Assembly (NCBI RefSeq): GCF_035582795.1
Contig: NC_134365.1
Location: 140,023,077 to 140,087,076, forward strand
Length of the DNA stretch: 64,000 nucleotides
Direction: 5' to 3'
Source of the DNA: Mycteria americana
Taxonomy: Eukaryota > Chordata > Aves > Ciconiiformes > Ciconiidae
Shown: piece after piece, positions 13,189 through 24,627 of the stretch
Numbering within the stretch: position 1 is the stretch's first letter
Layout: every line of letters begins with the position of its first letter
Made by a program: the position numbers and the translations under genes
Notes under the pieces: generated by a model
Told to the model about the DNA's origin: nothing
The model's database searches: none
The model's input: the letters and a program-made list of their open reading frames with translations, nothing else

Positions 13189-14680
13189 TCTACACTCACT
13201 GATGGAGGTGCAGATACAATGCTCATGTTACATGGTTCAGAAAATAAAAAACCTGAAAACTGAATGTGATCTGAATTTTAGACTTTGCACTGAACCAAAA
13301 AAATTAAGCTAAACAGTGACTGAGTTTTGTGGAAAGGATTTTATGGACACAAATTTTTGCAATTAAAAAATTCAAAGAAAACAGATTTTGTTTGGATGTA
13401 AACATTCTCCTGCTGCCCTGGAAATACTAACACAGCAACAGTGCACTGAGACATTTGGAAGAAGAAAGTGTTCTTTAAAGTAAAGAAAGAGCAACAACCA
13501 CCAAAAAAGGTAAAAGTACTTCTTGAAATATTTCAAGTTTACAAATATGTAAGATATTGTAAACATGTTCCTGCTTTTTTATATCTTGGCTGCTGTTTAG
13601 CCGATTGCCCAGTAAACTGCCAAATTGCAAAGATGCCAACTGGTTTTGACAAGAATTCCCAGGGAAAAAAAAAAAAAAAAAAAAGAGAGAGTGTTGGACA
13701 CAGAAGATTACATAGATAAAAATTTATGTGCTGTATTGGGCTGGTCTAATACACACTGAACTTCATGATAGGATAAAAGTTAAACCTGAGTGCCAAAACA
13801 AGAAGGGAAAACTGAGATCTAGCCTTATCATTTCTCCAGCTGAGTTTTCAGGGACATAATCTCTTTGTAGAAAGAACTGCCAAAAGCACTCCCATAGACA
13901 TTATCAATTGTTGCAGTCCCTGTTAAGCGTATGACCTAAAAAAAAGTTTGATAACTTCACTAGGCAACGTTTCCACAAACATCTAGGCTGTTAGCACTGA
14001 CTCATATCCCTCCCCTCAATGGTTACAACAGTCTCCGGGCTTTTGGTTTTGATTTTACCACGGGAGCGGACAGAAAGACCTGTTGCCAACTCCACCGGCT
14101 TCTCAAAAGCACACGAGCCTTGCAGGCAGCTGGGGAGTCTCCTGCGTGCACTCTGTCCAGCCACACTTAGACATGTACTAAATTTCTTCTCAGGGATGAA
14201 AGGCTCCGTACATGCAGGCAGCCTGGTCAGACACTGCCTGATCCCATGGCTGGCCCTCAGGACACGCTAGCTGTGTTCATCAGATTTTATGAAGAAGAAA
14301 ACAATAGTTGGTGAGATGATGGGAGAAAAAGGAAGACGGGAAAGCAACGGCTTCAGCTTAAATTAGAAGTCACATTGAATAACTGACAGAATCTCATCAG
14401 AGCTCAGAAGTAATAATTTTGCTCAACTGCAAATGCGACAGGCTACCCCACGTGCAAAATGTTCTGCTCTCATCTAACCTTTAAAGACACATCAATATCC
14501 TAGTAAGGCCAGAAGAGTAGTAACACTGTCTCATTTTTCTTATGTTCCAGATATCTCAAACCTAACTGCTGCACACAGGTGGAAGCTGGAAATCCCATTT
14601 ATTTGACTCTACCTTTGCTGAAGCTCAACTCTAAACTCCCAAGCCACGTCAGCTTGCTCAAAGACATCTGTAATTTAAAA
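13189..14680. other. Intergenic spacer between two CR1 copies
   Basis: There is no gene-like signal. It contains an A-run at about 13665-13684 followed by GA-rich sequence, and otherwise unremarkable AT-rich DNA. Confidence 0.5.
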
Positions 14681-15870
14681 TCATAGAATGCTTTGGGTTG
14701 GAAGGGACCTTTAAAGGTCATCTAGTCCAACCCCCCTGCAGAGCAGGGACATCTTCAACTAGGTGAGGTTGCTCAGAGCCCCGTCCAACCTGACCTTGAA
14801 TGTTTCCAGGGATGGGGCCTCCACTGCCTCTCTAGGCAACCTGTGCCAGTGCTTCACCACCCTCATTGTAAAAAATTTCTTTCTTAAATCCAGTCTAAAT
14901 CTGCCCTCCCTTAGTTTAAAACCATTGCTCCTTGTCCTGTCACAACAGACCTTGCTAAAGTCTGTCCCCGTCTTTCCTATAGGCCCCCTTTACGTACTGG
15001 AAGGCTGCTATAAGGTCTCCCCGCAGCCTTCTCTTCTCCAGGCTGAACAACCCCAACTCTCTCAGCCTGTCCCCGGAGGAGAGGTGCTCCAGCCCTCGGA
15101 TCATTTTCGTGGCCCTCCTCTGGACTCGCTCCAACAGCTCCATGTCCTTCTTCTGCTGAGGGCTCCAGAGCTGGATGCAGTACTCCAGGTGGGGTCTCAC
15201 CAGAGCAGAGCAGAGGGGCAGAATCACCTCCCTCGACCTGCTGGCCACGCTGCTTTTGATGCAGCCCAGGATACGGTTGGCCTTCTGGGCTGCAAGCGCA
15301 CATTGTTGGCTCATGTCCAGCTTTTTGTCCACCAGTACCCCCAAGTCCTTTTCCCCAGGGCTGCTCTCGATCACATCATCCCCCAGCCTGTATTGAAACC
15401 AAGAATTGCCCCAACCCGGGTGTAGGGCCCTGCACTTGGCCTTGTTGAACCTCACGAGGTTCACACAGGTCCACTTCTCCAGCTTGGCCAGGTCCCTCTG
15501 GATGACATCCCATCCTTCTGGCATGTCAACTGCACCACTCAGGTTGGTGTCATCTGCAAACTTGCTGAGGGTGCATTCGATTTTGCTGTCAATGTCATTG
15601 ATGAAAATATCAAACAGCACCAGTCCTAGTGCGGACCCCTGAGGAACACCACTCGTCACTGATCTCCATCTGGACATTGAGCCGTTGGCCGCTACCCTCT
15701 GGATGTGACCATCCAACCAATTCCTTATCCACTGAACAGTCCACCCATCAAATCCATATCTCCCCAATTTAGAGAGAAAGATAGTGTGGGGGATCGTGTC
15801 AAAGGCTTTACAGAAGTCCAGATAGATGACATCCAATTTAGCTTCATCCCTTTCCAAGCTGCAACACATT
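14681..15870 (-). mobile_element. CR1 LINE fragment, 5'-truncated within the RT
   Basis: The left edge shows the CR1 3' end on the minus strand (a CATAGAATG-type terminus followed by GGTTGGAAGGGACC). Reading leftwards from about 15870, the element encodes RT from motif A to the C-terminal domain and then the CR1 3' UTR. The 5' break falls a few codons before motif A, so endonuclease and RT fingers are absent. That is typical of CR1 copies made by incomplete reverse transcription. Confidence 0.93.
14955..15869 (-). pseudogene. CR1 reverse-transcriptase fragment
   Basis: A 304-codon frame encodes motif A (YLDFCKAFD near residues 16-24), motif B ([10 protein letters not shown]) and motif C (KFADDTNL), followed by the thumb and C-terminal region up to [11 protein letters not shown]. 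It then terminates at 14955, where a one-base frameshift separates it from the remaining C-terminal codons that are still visible downstream to about 14770. The start codon used for this frame is arbitrary because the element is 5'-truncated. It is a molecular fossil, not a host gene. Confidence 0.88.
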
Positions 15871-17984
15871 TTGTGCTGTTAAGAGTCACATTGCACTGGT
15901 TTTAATTTGCTCTTTGTAATAACAATACATATCAATCCAACACATGAAAAAGTACATCTGTGAAAAAAAATCCTGTCTTGCTAGAAATCCCTAACAATAA
16001 ACTTGTCTGAAATTACCGCCCAAAAGTACGTGCTACTTAATTCTAGTCAACTGACAGAAAACTATTGTTCCATAAGACGCTGGTCCTCCCAAACAAATCA
16101 ATTCCAACACATTTTAAGTATTCCCAACTGGCAATTCCATCAGTCTTGGTGAAAAGCTTTGCTGCAACTTTGTACAAATGCGCAAGATTTTTTGAGAAAA
16201 GTGTAAGAAATTGCAGCAACACTGAAAAGAGGACATCCGCCCCATGCTAAGTAATAGGACTTACAGAAATAGAATAAAAAAAATAATTCCTGTGTATCAC
16301 TGATTTCCACTGCAGATCAGTTACTGAATGAGTAACAGAATCGCGGTTTATTTCCACGCTAAGCCTCTCACCGACCGTGTGCTCTATCTGCACGTCACTT
16401 AGTTAAAAAAGGTTATCCTCAATGTCTACTTTCAGACAGCAGGCATCTTCAGCATCTCTGTGCTGCCTGCCATACCATGTAAATGACAGCAAGTTTAGCT
16501 TATGATCACCAGAAGAAATCTACTCATAAATCAGAGATGACCAGAGGATATGCAATTCTGCACCACCCTTTCAATGCAGCCAGCACGCTGACTCAACAAG
16601 GACAAGACAACATCAGGAGCTGTAAAGGCAAGATTCACCTGGTGTCAATAACATATGCAAACCCATGCAGTAACTAACTGTTGGAGTTTGAAGAAACCTA
16701 CTGAAGTCCAACATTTTTAATAGGAAACTAATGGACAAGGAAATTTCATGCAGAAGCTTACAGCACAGCAATGAGGGGGAAAGCACATGTGCAACAATAA
16801 ACCCCAAAGCAAGGATGCACAAGTACTACAGTGAAATTACTGGGTGACTCAAAGACAGCCATAAAGCCCAAGTTTATGAAGCACTAAAAAAAAAGAAGGG
16901 TGGTGGCATTAAGTCCCACATGTCTTAAAATGCGAAGGCAAGTTTCTTTATGAAAGCAGGCAGCAATTTTAAAGCAGTCACTGACACCGGAGAGCAAGGC
17001 AGAGCCCTGGCAATTGTCTACAGCAGACACAGAAGACAGGGTGGTCCAACCCAGCACCAGTAGCAACCAGGAAACTGGGAGGTGACAGAGTGCCAGGAAG
17101 AGCACCAGACTGTACGAAGACTGGAGAGAGTAACAAACAAACCCAACAAATTCTTGGCAGAAGGACTCGGTGAAGAACATTAGGAAGTGTTTCAGACTCC
17201 AGCTGGGTAAGCTGCTCCCAAATAGGACAAGAAAAACTGTTTGCTCCTTTGCTGCCCTGAGTCAGTAGGTTAAGACCTGCACTTGTGCGATTCATCAGTG
17301 GGACTGAATCCAACGTGTGCTCATCCTGCCCTGCTCCACACCCTCTCCTTCCCACGCCTCCCCCCAAATCCTGCCACTATTACAGCACTTCCTCAGGAGG
17401 GGATGCCTGCAGTGGCCCACGTGTAGCAACGATGGTGAGGAGACGCAGCACGGACCAGTGAGTAACCGAGTTCTGATTTCTTAAGAAAACAGGACAATGG
17501 AAAAATGGCACGAGTGATCTGATTACTGAGCTTAAGCCCCTTCTCAAAAATGAAAGTTATTTTTATAACTTGTAATTCCATCTGTAAAAGTGCTCTATAT
17601 TCTACTGTGTTGAATGCAGATATCTCAGCATTCACTGGATCAGAGTCCCAGTTTGGAGGCCATTAAAATACTGGTATTTCAGTACAGCAGCTATTTCTTT
17701 TTCAGACAGATCAAGGCCCGATACATATCACTGTCTCAACAATTGTCAAAGATGAATAAGCTATGACAACTACAGTTACAACATTATCAAGCCTTTATGC
17801 AAAATACTGAAAGCAAATTTCAAAAGCCGATTTGTTTTCTGTCAATAGTTAAGACTCAGTTGTGCTTTCATAACTGAAAAACAGAAATTTTGTAAAAGGT
17901 CAGGTGATGGAAAGAAGTGATTACAAAAGGGGAAGTGGCAATACAAGAACAACGGAGGAAAAAAAAAGACTAAGATTAAGAACA
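15871..17984. other. Intergenic DNA, nothing recognised
   Basis: There are no recognisable repeats or exons. The largest open frame here, on the minus strand at 16978-17367, is Leu/Pro/Ser-rich and resembles nothing I know. Confidence 0.5.
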
Positions 17985-20900
17985 GCATTTATATATAAAA
18001 GTTTATTTAGGTGAAGTCACAAACAGTTTCATATCAATTTACAAACACTTCATGTTATGCATATTATTGAAACTATCAAGAAAGGCAAAGGAAAGCAGAT
18101 AATGGCAGCTTTTTCCTGAAACAACTAAAGGCATACCCTTACCATCATGCGCGTTACTGGATCATAGTATTACCTTGATCATACTCCCTAGTATGCAAGG
18201 GAAAAGGAAAAGAAAACAAAATACTGAGATTTAGAATGATTAAACCGTGAACCAGTGAATATGATTTTCATGAACACCAGACCACAAAGGTCTAGTCTGA
18301 TGCTCAGGATCTTAAGTATGCTACGAAGATAAAAGTAGAATAATAATTTAGGTCAATTATTGTATTGGATCAAGAATTTTGTAATGCACAATTGGGCTAC
18401 AACTGATTTCTGGCAATGACAGCAATGGTTAATGCATTTTTCAGAGAAGAATGGAGAGGCAATACTGAGCCTCACAGAATAATTCTGTTGACAACCTGAG
18501 TTATTATACCAAGTGTATGATACTGTTTCAAGTCAAATATACATTTATGTTGCAGATATTCTCAATGAAATGGTAAAAGTAACAGCTGTAACAAGACAAG
18601 TTATGATTTATTTTTTTTTAAACAAATATAGTACATAGGTTTTTGAAGTGTCCGGTTGTGATCTGCAAAGATCCAGGATTGCACACAAGTTTGCTCAAAT
18701 GAGAAGGGTTAATCTGCGCATTAAATTGGCTTATACTTTCATAGTAGTATTTTAGGGCAGGGTTCTCCTCCGGGAGACTGTTCCTGACCTCATTCAACCA
18801 ATGTTCAATTTATTCACCTTCCTGAATCTTTGCCCTCTTTGGATAGTCTGTGACAAGTGCTGCGCTGCAGGAATTCCTGTTTTCCAGCAAACTGGCTTGC
18901 TCTGCAGGTTTGTAGTCCATTGTTACAATTGCTGATTGGGTAAAATGAATTTCCTACGTCTTCTCTAGCACAGCTTGCAACGCAACAGAAGCAGAGGTAA
19001 AAGAATGCACTAGAATACCAGAGCTCCACTTAAACACCAACGGAGTCAGGCTGTTGGCACCAATAAGAAATTCTGTATTTAACAAATCTGCAAATATTTA
19101 AAATCCAAAGTTAGTCAGTTTTATATATAAACTCACCCACTTAGTCTGACTGCCATCCCAAATGGCCTTCTGTTTTCATGGAGTCTGGAAAAAAAAAATT
19201 GTCTGAAGTTAACGCAAACATAAATTTGCAGGAATAGATCTCAGCTATCCTATGTACGCGCCAATTATCGCACTCAAACTAAAACTAGGGTTTCCTCACT
19301 TTGTTCCTTCTGTGTAAAGCAAAGTTACAGCTCTTCATCGGTGCCTTAGAAAGGACAGCTAGCTTCACACACGACACTGTTTTCCTTGACTCTGTTTTTA
19401 CTGGTTAACCTTCTGCGGAACTGCAGAACCAGAGATACAGGCACTACATCAAGCTGAAATTTAAGGAGCCTTCAACTGAAAGGGGAAATGAAATCCAGAC
19501 AGGCTGCTTAATGCTATCCTTTGAAATCATGAAAACAAGATCAGTTCAAACAAACAATCTGGAAGAAAAGGTCTTTGTAAAACACCTCCTCTTCCTCTTG
19601 ACAGCATGAATGTGGAAAAGCTTAGGTTCTGGCCAAAGCCGTAAGCCCATAAAAGGCTATTCTCTCCCATTTTAATTCTCTGATTCTTTTGCCCAAATGT
19701 GAAGTCACGTCTTATTTCTCTGAAGTAGTTTTACACAACATAATTAGAGCTTGCGATGAGCTGGGAAGGTGCGGGGGAACCCACAGGTCACCTCCAAGAG
19801 AGCAACATTTCCCTGCTGCTGCCTTGCCAATGATAAACTCATGCTTTATCCTAGGCCTCATCTACATTTAACAGCTGCTCAAACCATTATTTCAGTTAAG
19901 GACTTTTTTCTCTTTTAAACAGTTATAAAAGACTATGCACTAGCAATTAAAAACTGCTCTAATAACAGAAAGGCAGTGAACAATTGCACAACTTTTGCTT
20001 TTCATTATGCTGCTAAAGCACTACTGTTTTTACAAACATTAAAACATTAAAAGTTCTGGTATTTTGTAAACTGTTTAGTTAAAATAAAGATGTTTAATTT
20101 TGCTTTACACAATTTCTGGTTGCTTCTTCCAGATGTGATGGGGAGGAAAAAAAAATAAAAATCAATTCCACTGCTAAAAATCAACTGGGAAATTTCCACG
20201 AAACCAAGAGGATCGAGACCTCTCGTGCCTCAGCAGACAACAGCGCAAAGCTCTGCACTGACAGACCGGGTACTGTGGAAAAAGTTACAAGTCTGGTTAA
20301 TGTGACAAGCTGAAGATCCAGTCTTGGATGAGATGAAAGCTATGAGCCGTTGCCCGTCTGGTGCTCACATAAGATCCACAGCAAAACAAGAACTGAGCTG
20401 TTGTTCTTGAGAATGGAGAAATCTAAACAGAGGTATCAGGACAAGTTGCATAAATCTAGAGCATCAACCACAGAAGGCACCAAGGCCGCAAGGCCTGCAC
20501 TGGGACCTGTTACACTATCCACTGCGTGGTGTTTGCTCCCTTTCTTTATTGCCTGTCAGCCCAGAGGAGTCACTTTCGACAGGTACCCAAGTCAGGACTT
20601 GGTGTGACACACCAAACACTTGCAGATGCCCTGAAAGAGAGTCCTCTCTTTCCAGATCAGGCTAACAGAGTCCAACAATTTAGCCGCTCCTCTGCACTGA
20701 CAATCCCTGGGCAGCACAGCATTTGATGAGCTAGCAAAAACCCTTCAGGAACGCAAAGTCCTAAAAAAAACTGCTTAGAAAGAAATATAGCCAATATAAT
20801 GGAGTCTCCCTACCGTCATTCAGCTGGCATGAAAATCCACGTTTAGCGTTCAGCATTTTCTATGCTGGGGACCTGAGAGACTGCAGCCACCAGCCTAAGA

Positions 20901-21745
20901 GCAGCAGCACAACCCCTAATATAGGCAGGCAGCCTTTGTACCAGCGGAGCTCGCTGTTGCAGCTCAGGCAGCGGAGAGGGCAGAGCTGCCTGTGTACGTC
21001 AGGAGTTACACCAATTCAGTGACACTCGATGCCTATACTGAAAGCAAAACCTCAACATACACAAAATTGTCCCTACTTCCCCTAACCACGCCCACCATCT
21101 TTTCCCACAAAACAGGCCAGGACTCGTGGATTAAATCTTACCGAGTCCCAAACCAAGTAAAATCTTCACGTCACAGTGAATTTGCAAGCTGTGGCCGTTC
21201 ATACTGAAGCTTATCTTTATTCACATCCATTTTTCTGGCCTCTCACATAGCCTGCAACTACCACATGCTCCCATAGTAACTGTAGAGTCTGTACTCTTTG
21301 TCTTGCGTATGGGTATCTGTATTGCTGAGAAAGTTAATTTTTTAAAGACAACTCTGGAAAAACCCCACACCGTTCTTCCGACGTCTTAAGGAAAATGCAA
21401 TTATATACCAAGGGAGGGGATTACTGGGGTTCCTAACTACTGGTGGCCAGAGCCATAAACGCTACAAACATTTGCTGAGAGCGTGCTTTTTTCTCCAGCA
21501 ATGCCCACACCTCCCACGGCGGCCAACCGGACACCCCGGCAGCCCCGGCACAGATTCAGTGCCGTGTGCCTCACCAGCTGACGCCACGGCCCTACAGCTA
21601 GCACATGAGAAGGGTCAGCGCCGTGACGCAGGCCCGCCGACCGACTCGAGGGCACCCCAACCGCCCCCTTCTCCTCTTCCCCTCCAAGGGGGCACCGTGC
21701 CCGGCCAGGGGAGCGGGGAAATGCGCCGCCGCGGCCGCCGGCCCG
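17985..21745 (-). other. Possible long 3' UTR (or last intron and 3' exon) of the minus-strand gene
   Basis: The region is bounded by the stop codon at 21746-21748 and the poly(A) signal at 18002-18007, and has no recognisable CR1 or other transposon, unlike DNA to either side. If the gene is intronless, this is a 3.7-kb 3' UTR. If the donor-like CAG/GTGTGA at the stop codon is used, part of it is intron. I see no coding exon that clearly continues the protein. Confidence 0.35.
18002..18007 (-). terminator. Candidate polyadenylation signal for the minus-strand gene
   Basis: TTTATT on the plus strand is AATAAA on the minus strand. About 45-50 bases further along the minus strand is a run of T (A-run at about 17959-17967 on plus), as expected for a U-rich downstream element. 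This would place cleavage near 17980. Other AATAAA hexamers on this strand (for example 18607-18612) are alternatives. Confidence 0.5.
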
Positions 21746-22840
21746 TCACACCTGGCTCTTCTCCTCCTGCTTGGGGCTCTGGGACGGTGGTGGCGGCGGC
21801 GGGGCCGGCGGCGAGGCCTGCGCCTCGCCCTCAGCACGCGGCTGCCTGCTGACGAGCGACTTGAGGGGAGCCATCCACTTCATCCAGAGGTCGAGGTCGA
21901 CGTCGCCCCAGGGCAGGGAGGGGTCCTTGGCCGCCCGCCGCCGAAAGTCCTCGTCGTAGCTCATCCACGAGGTGCCCCCGTAGGTGGCGTGCAGCTTGCG
22001 GATGGTGTCCAGGTACTTGAACATGGCTCCGCAGCGCGCCGGGTGCTTCTCGCACAGCACGCTGGCGTACACCAGGAAGGCCGAGACCCACTGGTCCAGC
22101 GTGTCCCCCGGGCGCGGGCCGTGCTCGGGGGCCAGCTCTGTGTGGAGCAAGGAAAAGAGGTCAATGAACTCCCCCCGCCAGATGCGCTCCTTGGTGGCCT
22201 TGGCCAGCTGGTAGCCCAGCGGCCGCCGCAGCCCCACGTAGGGGGTGGCCGCCGCCTCCGCCGCCGCCGCCTCGCCCTGCCCCGCCGCCGCGGCCGCCGC
22301 CGCCGCCGGGCCCCCGGCCGCGCCGCTCGCCGCCGCCGCCGCCGCCTCGGCGCAGGGGCTGGCCGCCGCCGCCGCCGCCCCCAGCGCGGCCTGCCGCTCC
22401 AGCCAGCGCGGGTTCACGTAGACGGTCCGCAGGCGCGGCGCGGCCCCCGCCGCCGCCGCCGCCCGCGCCGAGCCCTCGGCGCCGGGCTGGAGGCGCAGCA
22501 CGGCCAGGGCGGCCGGCGCGCCGGCGGGCAGGTCGCTGCCCTCCCGCCGCGGAGCCGGCTGGGCCGCCGCCGGCACCTGGAGCAGCGAGGGGGCCGCCCA
22601 GGGCGGGGAGCCGCCCCTAGGCCCGGCCGCCGCCGCCAGCGCCTCTAGGCCCGGGAGGCCGAGCCGCGAGCCGGGCGCCACGGCGCCGAGCACCCATCGG
22701 GTCTCGGCGATCCCGCCGCGGTCCCGGGGGCTCCGCGACCTCCCCTCCTCCCGGCGCCCGGCGAGGGCCGTCCCCAGCGTCAGGGGGGCCGCGGTTCCGG
22801 CCCGGCGCCGACGGCGGCTCCGCCGCCTCCCACGTGGCAT
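21746..22840 (-). CDS. Single-exon protein with a C-terminal retroelement Gag-like domain; uncharacterised
   Basis: A 364-codon ATG-initiated frame fills a CpG island. Residues about 1-45 are Arg/Ser-rich and basic. Residues 46-200 are low-complexity Ala/Pro/Gly with poly-Ala tracts around 152-160, 165-171, 179-186 and 191-198. Residues about 202-322 are complex and look folded: an aromatic/basic segment (RRPLGYQLAKATKERIW), then W-V-S-A-F-L-V-Y-A, MFKYLDTIRKLHATYGG, W-x-x-YDEDFRRRAA and PWGDVDLDLWMKWM. I associate this spacing with a family of uncharacterised vertebrate proteins and with the Gag-like ORF of DIRS/Ngaro tyrosine-recombinase elements. That link is from memory. No RT or recombinase is attached, so it could be a domesticated single-domain gene with a possible nucleic-acid-binding or multimerising role. 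The C-terminus is a Pro/Gln/Lys tail. The preserved frame, promoter island and distinct folded block argue for a real gene. The start is the only ATG upstream of the low-complexity part. Confidence 0.6.
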   Translation of the reverse strand: MPRGRRRSRRRRRAGTAAPLTLGTALAGRREEGRSRSPRDRGGIAETRWVLGAVAPGSRLGLPGLEALAAAAGPRGGSPPWAAPSLLQVPAAAQPAPRREGSDLPAGAPAALAVLRLQPGAEGSARAAAAAGAAPRLRTVYVNPRWLERQAALGAAAAAASPCAEAAAAAASGAAGGPAAAAAAAAGQGEAAAAEAAATPYVGLRRPLGYQLAKATKERIWRGEFIDLFSLLHTELAPEHGPRPGDTLDQWVSAFLVYASVLCEKHPARCGAMFKYLDTIRKLHATYGGTSWMSYDEDFRRRAAKDPSLPWGDVDLDLWMKWMAPLKSLVSRQPRAEGEAQASPPAPPPPPPSQSPKQEEKSQV

Positions 22841-22864
22841 CGGCGCGGCGGCTGCGGGCAGGGC

Positions 22865-22980
22865 GCGCGGCGGGGGGCGGGGGCTACGGCCCGGCGGGGC
22901 GGGGCTTGGCGGGGCGGGGCGGGGCCTGCCGCGCCGCGCCGCGCCCCGGCCCCGCCCCCGCCCGGCTCGGCCCCGAGTGA
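22865..22980 (-). promoter_or_regulatory. GC-box cluster, core promoter of the minus-strand gene
   Basis: Several GGGGCGGGG-type Sp1/KLF boxes lie at about 22893-22926, with complementary-strand boxes at about 22950-22966, just upstream of the minus-strand ATG at 22840. There is no clear TATA box, which fits a CpG-island promoter with dispersed start sites. The island spans roughly 21500-23080. Confidence 0.6.
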
Positions 22981-23139
22981 CAGGAGCCGGGGCGGGAGCG
23001 CGCCGCTGTGCCCAGGGCTGCCGGGCGTGCGCATGCGGGTGCGCGGGCTCCAGCGGTCCCCGGCACGTCGCACAGGCTTGGGCTGTTTGCCACTTAAATG
23101 CTGGGCTTGGCGCACACAGCGTATATACTCTCGCTCCCT

Positions 23140-23400
23140 GTTTAAAAAAAAAGTATATAGCTGTATGTATGTATGCAGTATATACACAGACTATATGTGT
23201 ATATATGTATATATGCAGTATATACGCACACTATATGTATATATGTATATATGCAGTATATATGCACACTATATTTACATATACACTACATATGTAAAAT
23301 CGTATATATAGTCATGTATACAAGTATATGTATATAGTTATATACACTGTGTAGTATACATATACACACACTGCATATCTAACTACATACATACACACTA
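23140..23400. repeat. TA-rich minisatellite with ~40-bp units
   Basis: Three imperfect units beginning GCAGTATATA start at about 23175, 23215 and 23253 (period 40 then 38). They are embedded in alternating TATG/TATA sequence that continues to about 23400. The open plus-strand frames through it are produced by the periodic sequence and are not genes. Confidence 0.85.
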
Positions 23401-24627
23401 CCATACAGCAGGTGTACAGTAGCAGTCACTCATGCCATTACTATTGCTTCAGTGCAGCAAACGTTTGGAGGAGTAATGACATTCCATCACTTTTCCCTTT
23501 CAGCATAAACGAGCATCTTTTTCTCTTCATAGAAAACGGCTTTTCTTTTAAGGGTGCTATCACCCAGATTCAGCTGTCCTAGCTAAGCACTGAGTAGCCA
23601 ATCTGGGCAAACACTTGCCAAGACACCTCAGGGTGTCTCGGCGACTGACCTGCAGAGTCCCGTGCCATGTAAGAAATAGGGGAACGTGAGGATTTTACGG
23701 GAGACGCAGCCCTACGGGCAATTTCCTTCCGAGTCACGTCAAAACACTTTCTGTGTTAGCATGGCACAGCCATGCACGTCTTACCAAGGTCACTGCCAAA
23801 ACACACGGTGGCCTCTGTAGAAGCAGGACCAGGCCACCGCAGCACTTGGTCACCACCCAGGTGAGGGCCAAACACCACAGGAGCCAAAGCTGGGTGCTGG
23901 CTCCTCGTGTGGACTGAGGTTACGCACCCACTCCCCAGCTGCTTCTGCAAACGCTTCTGTGGCACTTTCTCCTCTGGAGAAGCAGCTTTGAACGTTGTGC
24001 TGAAATGCCTACAGATCACTTCCACTGTAAGACAGACAAAAGTTCTGTAAAAAAAACATAACGGCTCTGTCATCTTCACAGAAAAACTGGAAGAGCTAAA
24101 TTTTAGATATGTCTTTTTGTCCAAAAAACCAAATCCCAGAAATTTCAAAGTTAGGAATTCTTCTGTAAGAAAAAAGTAAGGTAAAAGAGTGGCTTTGCTT
24201 TTACTATGCTTAATAAACTCTAAAGAAATAATAATAGTAGCAAAATGCTCCTATTTTGTAATTCACCCTTATTTTCAGAGATTTGTTCAGAAGTCTGAAC
24301 AAAATAGACTTCGCTTAATTCTTGAGATGAATACACTCATATTTTGATAAAAAATTATTTTTCAAAAAATGCTACCAAAACAGGTACAACTGTGAGGAGC
24401 TTTTAAATACTTTAAATTCTGTCCAGTATCTCCTTCTAATTCCAGATCAATGAGGCATTAATAACACCAGAGATTGCTGAAATAACAATAACACCATAAT
24501 TTCTCTAAAACTTGCCCTTACTAGCAGGCTTGCTAGTAAAGCAGGTGATACGCATTTATACAAAATCTCTGAAAAGTTTCCGAAGGTTAAGGTTTTCTTG
24601 ACTTTAATACAAAATTCATATTTGGTT
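23401..24627. other. Spacer between the CpG-island gene and an old CR1
   Basis: No exon or dated repeat is recognised. A 130-codon minus-strand frame at 23756-24148 shows no recognisable domain and is AT-rich in its N-terminal part. I do not call it a gene. Confidence 0.45.

Noticed and set aside
14763-15425. 220-codon plus-strand open frame
   Set aside because: It is antisense to the second CR1 RT fragment.
1-21000. Searched for MSL3, the expected divergent neighbour of ARHGAP6
   Set aside because: No chromodomain or MRG-domain coding segment was seen in any listed frame; it is presumably left of the window.
21605-22648. 347-codon plus-strand open frame
   Set aside because: It is the antisense shadow of the minus-strand Gag-like gene, Arg/Gly/Ala-rich throughout, with no folded segment.
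22977-23311. Tyr/Ile/Met-rich plus-strand open frames
   Set aside because: They are produced by the TATG/TATA minisatellite, and the periodic peptide follows the DNA repeat.
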